Source: CAVQEG01 sp963711465
GTDB lineage: Bacteria; Bacteroidota; Ignavibacteria; OLB7
Direction of reading: 5' to 3'
DNA: 64,000 nucleotides
Assembly: GCA_963711465.1 (NCBI GenBank)
Contig: CAVQEG010000001.1
Location: 2,108,001 to 2,172,000, forward strand
Shown: piece after piece, positions 42,220-49,836 of the stretch
Layout: each line of letters begins with the position of its first letter
How positions within the stretch are numbered: the first letter of the stretch is position 1
Made by a program: the position numbers and the translations under genes
The notes under the pieces: generated by a model
The model's input: the letters and a program-made list of their open reading frames with translations, nothing else
What the model was told of the DNA's origin: nothing
Database searches by the model: none

Positions 42220-43593
42220 CTACCCCTCGTCCTCCTCGCCCGCTTCGCCTTCGGCAGTGAAGGCGTCGAGGCCATTGTCCGATTCCTCGGGTTTCAGATC
42301 CTCGATGCGTACCTGCATCACGCGGCGGTTGTAGGTCTTCAGCACGGTCATGCGCACCGCATCGCGTTCGTACGTCTCGTCGACTTCGGGGATGTGGCCG
42401 AACCACTTGTTGACCAGTCCGGCGATGGTGGTGTAGTCCTCACCCTCGGGCAGCTGGAATCCGTCGATCACGTCGTTGACGTCGTCGATCGTCATAGCGG
42501 CGTTGATCAGGTAGCTGCCGTCCTCCTGGCGTTCGACGCCGAAGGACTCCTCGTCGTATTCGTCCTGAATTTCTCCTACCAGCTCCTCCAGAATATCCTC
42601 CATGGTCACCAGCCCGGCAGTTCCGCCGAACTCATCGACCACGAGGGCGAGGTGGATCTTGCGGCGCTGGAACTCGCGCATCAGCTCGCTGATGAGCTTC
42701 GTCTCGGGAACGAAGTAGGGCGGTCGCAGCAGGTCCTGCAGGATGATCAGCTGGTGGTGCTCCAGCAGCGTGATCAGATCCTTCGAGTAGACGACGCCGA
42801 TGATGTCGTCGATCGAACCGTCGTAGACGGGCATGCGCGTGTAGCCCTCCTCGATGACGATCTTGATCAGCTCCTCGGGAGGATCGCTGGCGTCGAGGCC
42901 GACGATCTGTGTGCGCGGCACCATCACTTCCTTGACGATGGTCTCACGGAACTCGAAGACGTTCTCGAGCAGTTCGTGTTCGGATTCCTCGAGTGCGCCT
43001 CCCTCCTTGCCCTGTTCGAGCAGCAGTCGGAGTTCCTCACCGGTATGAGCGTGACCGGTATCGGTGATGGGCTGAATTCCGAAGGCACGCAGCGACTTGC
43101 CGGCGATCCAGTTGAGCGCGTGGATCGGGTACTTGAGCACGACGTAGAAGTACCGCAGCGGGTAGGCGACGGCCAGGGAGGTGGCCTCCGGATGCTGAAT
43201 CGCCATCGACTTCGGCGCCAGTTCACCGAGCACGATGTGCAGCACGGTGATGAGCACGAAGGCGATGATGAGCGAGGCCTGGTGCAGCGTGTCGGGTTCG
43301 ATACGAAGCCCGAAGAACGTAGCGAGCTCACCGATGAGGGTGCCGACGATCGGCTCACCGACCCAGCCGAGACCGAGCGAAGCGAGCGTAATTCCGAGCT
43401 GCGTTGCCGAGAGGTACTCGTCGAGGTGATGAATCAGGTGCTGCGCCATCCTGGCGGAGCGGCTCCCTGCCTGCGCGCGAAGCTCGATCTGCGAAGCCCG
43501 TACCTTGACGATCGCGAACTCGGCGGCGACGAAGAAGGCGTTGGCGAGAACCAGGAGCAGCGTGGCGATGATTCCAAGTATCGGATTATCCAT
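42220..43593 (-). CDS. CNNM/CBS-domain hemolysin-family protein
   Basis: A 457-residue membrane protein of the CorC/CNNM (UPF0053) family, linked to Mg2+ or Co2+ efflux. The DUF21 transmembrane domain (1-200; LGIIATLLLVLANAFFVAAE, HQASLIIAFVLITVLHIVLG) precedes a pair of CBS domains (about 210-330; VMVPRTQIVGLDASDPPEEL, LALVVDEFGGTAGLVTMEDI) and a CorC_HlyC C-terminal domain (about 345-430). An acidic tail EGEAGEEDEG follows. Complete. Upstream of metG on the minus strand with a 109-base gap, possibly co-transcribed. Confidence 0.93.
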   Translation of the reverse strand: MDNPILGIIATLLLVLANAFFVAAEFAIVKVRASQIELRAQAGSRSARMAQHLIHHLDEYLSATQLGITLASLGLGWVGEPIVGTLIGELATFFGLRIEPDTLHQASLIIAFVLITVLHIVLGELAPKSMAIQHPEATSLAVAYPLRYFYVVLKYPIHALNWIAGKSLRAFGIQPITDTGHAHTGEELRLLLEQGKEGGALEESEHELLENVFEFRETIVKEVMVPRTQIVGLDASDPPEELIKIVIEEGYTRMPVYDGSIDDIIGVVYSKDLITLLEHHQLIILQDLLRPPYFVPETKLISELMREFQRRKIHLALVVDEFGGTAGLVTMEDILEELVGEIQDEYDEESFGVERQEDGSYLINAAMTIDDVNDVIDGFQLPEGEDYTTIAGLVNKWFGHIPEVDETYERDAVRMTVLKTYNRRVMQVRIEDLKPEESDNGLDAFTAEGEAGEEDEG

Positions 43594-43791
43594 CCGTCCC
43601 GCTCACGCCTCGCGACTGTGCAACGTGTTCGAACGAATTCGCCGATACCGATGTCAACCGGGTAGATGATGGAGGTTCGTCCATTGCGCGAAAATAGATT
43701 GCAGCCGACTGCATTACAACGATGGTGGCCGCGGGGCCGCCGTGCGCCATGATGATATGAAATCTCGCCCTCGGAGCATGGCCGCCCCCCC

Positions 43792-46056
43792 TCAGAACCG
43801 CAGCTCCACCCCTGCCTCGAAACTCCGTAGTGGCACGATGCTCCCGACCCCGTCGGTGCCGTCGGACTGCAGGAGATTGCGCGCCGAAAGCTGCCCCGAC
43901 AGCGGAACGTCGATCAGCCGCGCCAGTTCGAGCCGCATGTGTGCGTCGAGGATCGTCGCCCCGTGCAGTACCGACGCGTCGGGAATTGCCGCAACCATGA
44001 CGGCGGGAACCTCCTCGGGCGCCGCGGAGTGGCGCAGATCGACGAAGAGCCCGAACGGCGCGGGAGTCCATCCGAGCTCGAAGTGCAGCACCAGACCGGG
44101 CCGGCACGGCACGGCGCGGTCGTTCTTCAGATCCAGCGCAATCACCCGCGTGATCGTCGCCGAGAGCTCCAGCGGCGCGCCGGAAATCTCCGCGCGCAGT
44201 GACAGATCGGCCCCCAGCATCCGTGCCCGCGTCAGGTTCTGAAACGAGACGTCCACCTCGTTGCCCGACAGCACCGGTTCGATCATGCTGAAGTACTCGT
44301 CCATGTAGACGGCGGCATCGCCGATGAACCGGACCATCGGCAGCTTGACCTCGTGGCTGGCGCCGACCTCGCCCTGCCAGCTCTGCTCTGGCCGCAGCTC
44401 GGGATTCGGCCGCACGTGCAGTCCCAGCACCGTGGTGTTCGAATACCGCTCGGCCAGCGACGGCGCGCGAAACCCGCGCGCGATCGACACCCGCAGCGCC
44501 GTCGTCGGCAGCGGTCGATACGCCACTCCCACCCGTGGACTCAGCTGTGTCTCCGTCGGAATCTCCGCGCCCGGCGCCAGCAGCATGTCGACCCGCGCTC
44601 CGACGTTCGTCGAGATGTCCCGCCCGTTTCCGAATTCCACATTGCCATAGAACGACGTCGTGCGCAGCACACGACCACCAAAGGACGAACCCTCTCCGAT
44701 GTCGAAGGCGAGCGCCCCACCGTAGGTCACCAGCAGTCGGGGGTTGACTCGAGAATTGAACTGCGCTTCGCCGAAGACGCGGGCGGCACCCTCGTCGAGC
44801 CGGTTCGGATCGTCCTCGCTCCGTGTGTCGGTGAGCGACAGACGCTGGTAGATCCCGCGAAGAATCCACCAGAACGACTCCGAAGCGTGAACGTTGAGTT
44901 CCGAGGTGACGGCGGTGTTCGCCCGGATCTGGTGAATCGGGACGGAGTCGGAGGCGATCGCCGGAGCGAAGAGCGCGCTGTCGTAGCTGCGCCACCCGTT
45001 CCACGACTCACGGTCGTCCTGCGCGTTGAAGACACCGAGACGGAAGTTGGCCGTCGCTCCGAAGTTCCAGTCGATCTTCCCGAAGAGGTTATAGCGTTCG
45101 CTCTGGTCGAACTGGCGGAAGCCGTCGTCGCGCAGGTAGTTGCCGCTGAGAACGATGCCGACGGGACCCGCCTTGCGCGCAAGCAGTCCTTCGATGCCGT
45201 TGAACCGCTGAATCGTCCCGCCATTCCAGTTCCAGCTCTCGACATCCGGAGCGGTGTAGAATCCGGTATATCCGCGGATGAAGCCCTGCGGACCTTCGGC
45301 GGGATCGCGTGTCACGAGGTTGATCGTTCCTCCGACGGCACCCGAACCATGGATCGACGAGGCGGCACCTCGGAGGATCTCGATGTGCTCTGCGGCCGCC
45401 AGCGGAAGCGTCGTGACGGGGATGCGACCGTTGTCGGGGGCGACGAACGGAACGCCGTCGACGAGCATCAGCACGTTGCCGCCGGCGAGGAAGGAGCATC
45501 CGTCGGAGCCGCGGATTCCGATCTGCGTGCCGTTGATGTTCACGCCGGGTGCGTACGCGACGATCCGGTCGAGCGTCGTGGCGTTGCGAAGCCGGATGTC
45601 CGATGCCGGAATCACGGTTACCGATGCCGACGTCTCCCGGGCGGTCTGCATCCGCTTCCCGGGCGTGCTCACCGGATCCTCCTGTGGCAGCGAACTGGCG
45701 TAGACCGTTACGGCGACGCGGGTGGTGGAGTCGGCGAGGACGCGGACGTAATCGATCGTCTGCGGCGTCATGCCGAGGCCGACGACGTTGAGGCGGTAGG
45801 TACCGACGGGAACGGGGGTGAATCGGAACGTGCCGTCGTGTCCGACGACCGTCGAGAACGCGGTCCCGAGCAGTTGCACGTGCGCACCTTCGGCGGACTC
45901 TCCGGTCCACGCTCGGCGCACGGTTCCGGCCACCGAACCGGTTCGCTCAGGCGACTGGGCATACGCCACCGTCGAGTACGCGCCGATGAGGACGGCTGCG
46001 AGCGTAGCGACCACGGACAACCGTGGCAGGCGTTCGAACGGGAAGTGGACAGGCAT
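43792..46056 (-). CDS. TonB-dependent receptor
   Basis: A 754-residue outer-membrane receptor. From ATG 46056 it starts MPVHFPFERLPRLSVVATLA with a signal peptide ending AYAQ. A carboxypeptidase-regulatory-like beta domain (about 40-115; GSVAGTVRRAWTGESAEGAH) precedes the plug (about 125-260; QIGIRGSDGCSFLAGGNVLM, VDGVPFVAPDNGRIPVTTLP, GAASSIHGSGAVGGTINLVT) and the 22-stranded barrel ending SFEAGVELRF. It would import siderophores, vitamins or glycans; the ligand is not evident. The preceding ECF sigma gene ends 49 bases upstream, but no FecR-type anti-sigma gene is present. Confidence 0.95.
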   Translation of the reverse strand: MPVHFPFERLPRLSVVATLAAVLIGAYSTVAYAQSPERTGSVAGTVRRAWTGESAEGAHVQLLGTAFSTVVGHDGTFRFTPVPVGTYRLNVVGLGMTPQTIDYVRVLADSTTRVAVTVYASSLPQEDPVSTPGKRMQTARETSASVTVIPASDIRLRNATTLDRIVAYAPGVNINGTQIGIRGSDGCSFLAGGNVLMLVDGVPFVAPDNGRIPVTTLPLAAAEHIEILRGAASSIHGSGAVGGTINLVTRDPAEGPQGFIRGYTGFYTAPDVESWNWNGGTIQRFNGIEGLLARKAGPVGIVLSGNYLRDDGFRQFDQSERYNLFGKIDWNFGATANFRLGVFNAQDDRESWNGWRSYDSALFAPAIASDSVPIHQIRANTAVTSELNVHASESFWWILRGIYQRLSLTDTRSEDDPNRLDEGAARVFGEAQFNSRVNPRLLVTYGGALAFDIGEGSSFGGRVLRTTSFYGNVEFGNGRDISTNVGARVDMLLAPGAEIPTETQLSPRVGVAYRPLPTTALRVSIARGFRAPSLAERYSNTTVLGLHVRPNPELRPEQSWQGEVGASHEVKLPMVRFIGDAAVYMDEYFSMIEPVLSGNEVDVSFQNLTRARMLGADLSLRAEISGAPLELSATITRVIALDLKNDRAVPCRPGLVLHFELGWTPAPFGLFVDLRHSAAPEEVPAVMVAAIPDASVLHGATILDAHMRLELARLIDVPLSGQLSARNLLQSDGTDGVGSIVPLRSFEAGVELRF

Positions 46057-46105
46057 GGGGACCGGACGTGGGAGACCTCTGGAGGGCCGGAATATACGAG
46101 CCGGG

Positions 46106-46720
46106 TCAGATCTTCCCGCGCAGGCGTTTGAGCAGAAGTGCTCGGGCTCGGAAGAGGTGGGCCTTGACGGTGCCAAGCGGGAGATCGAGCTTCTCGGCGA
46201 TGTCCTGGTATTCCATCTCGTGCGTGTGACGCAGCTCGATGACGCGCCGGTACTTGTCGGGAAGGTTCGCCACCGCTTCCTCGATGATCTTCGTTCGCTC
46301 GACCGCGGTCATCGGCGCGTCCGGCGGAAGCGCCGACTGGTCGGGCAGCTCCATGCGCATCGTGTCGTCGCCCACGCGGATCGGCGCGTCCATCGATACC
46401 GTCTGCAGACGGCGGCGACGCAGGTAGTCGATGCAGTTGTTTGATGCGATCTTGTAGAGCCAGGTGGAGAACGCGTATTCCGGATTGAAATTCTCCAGCG
46501 ACCGGAACGCCTTGATGAACGCCTCCTGGGTGAGGTCCTCGGCGTCATGGCGATTGTGAATCATCCGCGTGAGCATCGCGTGAAGCGGACGCCAGTACTT
46601 GTCGCGCAGCCGCGTGTACGCGGCCTCGTCGCCGGCAAGCGCCCGCTCGACCAGCTCGTGGTCCTCACGCCTGCTCTGCAGCTGACGCTCTTCCTTCGAG
46701 ATCTTCTCCGGTATCGCCAT
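46106..46720 (-). CDS. RNA polymerase ECF-type sigma factor
   Basis: A 204-residue sigma-70 family protein starting MAIPEKISKEERQLQSRRED. Region 2 is DAEDLTQEAFIKAFRSLENF and region 4 is LPDKYRRVIELRHTHEMEYQ followed by DIAEKLDLPLGTVKAHLFRA. The linker is longer than in minimal ECF factors. ATG 46720 is chosen because upstream in-frame codons to 46987 look like shadow sequence from the intergenic region. Divergent from the FKBP lipoprotein gene. No anti-sigma gene is adjacent; the TonB receptor lies downstream and may be cotranscribed. Confidence 0.93.
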   Translation of the reverse strand: MAIPEKISKEERQLQSRREDHELVERALAGDEAAYTRLRDKYWRPLHAMLTRMIHNRHDAEDLTQEAFIKAFRSLENFNPEYAFSTWLYKIASNNCIDYLRRRRLQTVSMDAPIRVGDDTMRMELPDQSALPPDAPMTAVERTKIIEEAVANLPDKYRRVIELRHTHEMEYQDIAEKLDLPLGTVKAHLFRARALLLKRLRGKI

Positions 46721-46883
46721 GCGGCGCAAGTTAGCACGTCGGTGGTATCCGCGACGGACGCGGCATGCCGCCGGCACGAGCGGCCCGGATTCCGGCCGAT
46801 CTGCTAGATTGCGCCCCGGGTCCTCCTCCGCCCGTCGGAGCCTCAGACGGCCCCTCGAACACGTCACACTCCGTCGACACACC

Positions 46884-47429
46884 GTGCGCATTCTCACCAG
46901 CGTCCTCGCCGCTTCCTCGTTCGCCGTCGTACTCGCCGCCTGCTCCGGTGGCGGCGGGGCCACTCGCGCAACAATCTCCCGCGACACCGTCGTGACGATG
47001 AGCGGACTCCGCTATATCGATCTGACCAGCGGTAGCGGCGCCGCCGTTGCCTCCGGCGATACCCTCACCGTCGACTACGCGGGCTGGCTCACCAACGGAA
47101 CCCTCTTCGACACCTCGTCGGATTCCATCGCGCGGATGTACAACCTCAGCGGAGTTGCCTTCGACAGTCTCGACGGCGATGTCGACCGCACGAAGCACTT
47201 CGATCGCGGCGGCTACGGATTCGGCCCCTTCGAAGTCCCCATCGGACGCAGTCGCGTGATCGCCGGCTGGGACGAGGGCCTGACGACCGACATGCACGTG
47301 GGCGGATGGCGCCGACTGATCATCCCGCCTGATCTCGCCTACGGCCGACGCGGCGCTCCGCCGACGATTCCCCCGGACGCCACGCTGATCTTCGATGTCC
47401 ACGTGATCGCCGCTCGATCACCGAAGTAG
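46884..47429 (+). CDS. FKBP-type peptidyl-prolyl isomerase lipoprotein
   Basis: A 181-residue lipoprotein. From GTG 46884 the signal MRILTSVLAASSFAVVLAAC ends in the lipobox LAAC (Cys20). The FKBP domain covers about 40-178, with GDTLTVDYAGWLTNGTLFDT, GRSRVIAGWDEGLTTDMHVG, RRLIIPPDLAYGRRGAPPTI and TLIFDVHVIAA, the complete catalytic core with an insertion after the first strand. It would assist folding of exported proteins in the periplasm or at the outer membrane. The start is inferred from the signal peptide. Confidence 0.9.
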   Translation: MRILTSVLAASSFAVVLAACSGGGGATRATISRDTVVTMSGLRYIDLTSGSGAAVASGDTLTVDYAGWLTNGTLFDTSSDSIARMYNLSGVAFDSLDGDVDRTKHFDRGGYGFGPFEVPIGRSRVIAGWDEGLTTDMHVGGWRRLIIPPDLAYGRRGAPPTIPPDATLIFDVHVIAARSPK

Positions 47430-47454
47430 GCCCTGATTCAACCATCCAGTTTCG

Positions 47455-48210
47455 ATGAACACGACTTCAGCTGACCCCGAGTCTCGGTCGGAACCTCGAC
47501 AACGTGTCTTCCAGAAGGTTCCCCACATCCGCCGCTTCCAGTCCAGCATCATCCGTCCGACGCGCAGCGCGTGGCTGAACATCGCCGTGCTGCTTGCCGG
47601 CATCACCATCCTCGTCGTCCTCGTCTACGCGTTCGTCTTCAGCGGATCGCCGATCGTGCGATCGAACACGATCGACTTCTCGCAGTCGACCGAGTTGATC
47701 CAGGAGCTCAGCACCGTCAAGAGCCACATCCACTTCGCCGTCGTGGTCAGCGAGGAGAGCGGCAGCATCATCGTGCGACGTCTGGCCGATCAGGCGAAGC
47801 AGATCGACGCCCGCGGGCTCGGTGCGGCGCTCTTCCAGGATCCGACGATGATCGTCCAGCTCCACGGCGTCGCCACCTACGGCGTGCGCGTCGACGACCT
47901 CAACCGGCGCGTTCGCCAGACCGATTCGGTCGTCTACGTCGACCTTCCCCCGGCGGAGGTGCTCGACGTAAAGCTCATCGCCGCCGATACACGTCCGATC
48001 GCCCGCATGGAGGGACTCTTCCGCAGCAGCCAGCACTCGCTCCTGCTTGCAGCCACCCGCAACGGAGAAACCTTCGTCCGCCAGTACGCCGTCGAGGACT
48101 CCACCCTGCTGCGCGTGGCCGAGCAGCGCGCGCGCGACCTGATGCGACTGCTCATCGACCGCACCGGCAAACGAGCCGAATTCGAGAGCCCGGGCGAGAC
48201 GGGGCAATAG
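47455..48210 (+). CDS. DUF4230-like membrane protein
   Basis: A 251-residue protein with one membrane segment, AWLNIAVLLAGITILVVLVYAFVF (written here as two parts: AWLNIAVLLAGITILVV and LVYAFVF, about 39-62), and an extracytoplasmic domain of about 180 residues. YGVRVDDLNRRVRQTDSVV and YVDLPPAEVLDVKLIAADTR match the DUF4230 pattern (a strand pair followed by a long C-terminal helix, here LLRVAEQRARDLMRLLI). The function of DUF4230 is unknown. It follows the FKBP gene by 25 bases, so it is probably in the same operon. Confidence 0.7.
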   Translation: MNTTSADPESRSEPRQRVFQKVPHIRRFQSSIIRPTRSAWLNIAVLLAGITILVVLVYAFVFSGSPIVRSNTIDFSQSTELIQELSTVKSHIHFAVVVSEESGSIIVRRLADQAKQIDARGLGAALFQDPTMIVQLHGVATYGVRVDDLNRRVRQTDSVVYVDLPPAEVLDVKLIAADTRPIARMEGLFRSSQHSLLLAATRNGETFVRQYAVEDSTLLRVAEQRARDLMRLLIDRTGKRAEFESPGETGQ

Positions 48211-48258
48211 CTTCGGCACACATTCTGCTCCTCATCGGGGCCAAGACCTCCGAGCCGT

Positions 48259-48996
48259 ATGATTCTCCAACGCACATCCGACCAATTGATCGCCGTCAAA
48301 CAGGATGACCACGCGGCATTCGCGGCATTCCTGCTGGAGCACTGGAGCGACCACAAGTTTCCCGACAATCCCAACCGCGAGGCGATCATCACCGCCACGC
48401 GCGAACACGACAACGGATGGATCGTCTTCGACAACGTTCCGCCGCTGGATGCCAACGGCCTTCCGATCGACTTCATGCACACCTCCCCGGAACAGACCTT
48501 CGAAGTCTGGCAGCGCGGTACCGCGCGATTCCTCGAGTCCGATCCGTTCGTCGCTCTGCTGATCACCCACCACGCATACTCGCTCCATGAAAGCGAACAC
48601 AAGCGTGATCCCGAGTGGAAGGAGTTCTTCACCATCTTCGCGCGCCAGCGCGCCGAACTGCGCACCGAGCTCGGTCTGACGCACAATCAGATCGAAATGG
48701 CCTACTCCTTTCTCCGCATGGTCGACTGGTTCTCACTCGCCTGGTGCCTCTATCCCGAGCTCGGCCAGGAGAAGGCCGAGAAGTATGGTGGCTACAGCTA
48801 CCGGCGCGACGGCGAGGACGGCAATGCCTATGAGTTCCGACCCTATCCGTTCGATGAACGCGATCTGGTCTACCGCCTTCCCTATTACCCATTGAATCCC
48901 GACGGCTACGAGAGCTCCGAAGCGCTCGCCGCGGACATGGCCGAGCCGCGATACCAGGAGATCGTGCTGCATCAACTCGAGCGGTTCGCGGAGTGA
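48259..48996 (+). CDS. DUF3891 family protein
   Basis: A 245-residue soluble protein starting MILQRTSDQLIAVKQDDHAA. The pattern IITATREHDNGWIVFDNVPP, FMHTSPEQTFEVWQRGT and LLITHHAYSLHE contains the His/Asp residues conserved in DUF3891, which looks like a metal-binding helical (HD-like) domain; the reaction is unknown. It overlaps the thiamine pyrophosphokinase start by four bases, so the two are coupled. The ATG at 48259 is the only good start. Confidence 0.85.
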   Translation: MILQRTSDQLIAVKQDDHAAFAAFLLEHWSDHKFPDNPNREAIITATREHDNGWIVFDNVPPLDANGLPIDFMHTSPEQTFEVWQRGTARFLESDPFVALLITHHAYSLHESEHKRDPEWKEFFTIFARQRAELRTELGLTHNQIEMAYSFLRMVDWFSLAWCLYPELGQEKAEKYGGYSYRRDGEDGNAYEFRPYPFDERDLVYRLPYYPLNPDGYESSEALAADMAEPRYQEIVLHQLERFAE

Positions 48997-49643
48997 ATGC
49001 CCCGCAGCGCGACGAACGAGGCGTCCTGCTGGTGATCGACGGCGAACTGCCCGAGCCGGAATTCGTGCGCTCGACGATCGGTGACTACGCGCTCGTCGTG
49101 GCCGCCGATGGTGCCGCCCTGCAGCTCGAGACAATGGGCATCGCACCCGACCTCGTCATCGGCGATCTCGACACGGTTGGACCGGCACGCGCCCGACTTG
49201 AGAGTTCCCGCACGCGGCTCGTGGAGGATCCCGATCAGCAGCGTAACGATCTCGAGAAGGCGATCGCGTGGATCGGCGCGCAGGGTCATCGATCGATCGA
49301 CATGATGGGAATCGGCGGCGGGATGACCGACCATGTACTCAACAACTTTTCGGTCGTGGCGCGATTTGCCGATTCATACCGGCTGCGCGTGGTCGCGCCG
49401 GAGTGCGAGGTGGTGTTCGTGACGGACCGACTCGAGTTCGCTGCGAATCCGGGTGCGCGTGTGTCGCTGATCCCACTGCCACGGGCACGATTGAGCACCG
49501 AAGGACTGCAGTGGGAACTACGCGACGAGGTGCTGGAATTCGGAGTGCGCGAGGGCGCGTCGAATCGGGCGCTCACCGAGACCGTGTCGCTGACGGTGCA
49601 CTCCGGGGTCGTGGCGATGTTCCTGTACCGCTCGTCGACGTGA
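48993..49643 (+). CDS. Thiamine pyrophosphokinase
   Basis: Converts thiamine to thiamine diphosphate. The 216-residue protein has the catalytic domain motifs VVAADGAALQLETMGIAPDL and VIGDLDTVGPARA, plus DPDQQRNDLEKAIAWI and GIGGGMTDHVLNNF, all typical of the family, then the C-terminal beta-sandwich thiamine-binding domain (about 145-216). The GTG start overlaps the DUF3891 stop (GTGA). No TPP riboswitch is visible nearby. Confidence 0.9.
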   Translation: MNAPQRDERGVLLVIDGELPEPEFVRSTIGDYALVVAADGAALQLETMGIAPDLVIGDLDTVGPARARLESSRTRLVEDPDQQRNDLEKAIAWIGAQGHRSIDMMGIGGGMTDHVLNNFSVVARFADSYRLRVVAPECEVVFVTDRLEFAANPGARVSLIPLPRARLSTEGLQWELRDEVLEFGVREGASNRALTETVSLTVHSGVVAMFLYRSST

Positions 49644-49836
49644 CGTTCGCGAAGCAGTCGTGCCGCACGCTCGGCCCACCCGAATTTCCTCCACTCGTTG
49701 TACAGTCCCCTCGATTGCCCCAATTTTGCGCGTCCAGTCCACTCGAGGGTCCGTAACACATCGCCTATCAACAGTGTCCTCGATAGTGACCCTGCCCACT
49801 CCCCGCAAATCCACAGTTCACTCCTCGTAGTCCGAC

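Noticed and set aside
42046..43665. 539-codon plus-strand frame
   Set aside because: It lies opposite the CNNM/CBS gene, which has clear membrane and CBS motifs. The plus-strand product is a GC-frame shadow.
48993..49836. TPP riboswitch near the thiamine pyrophosphokinase gene
   Set aside because: No conserved THI-box segments are visible, and the gene overlaps the preceding one, so it has no own leader.
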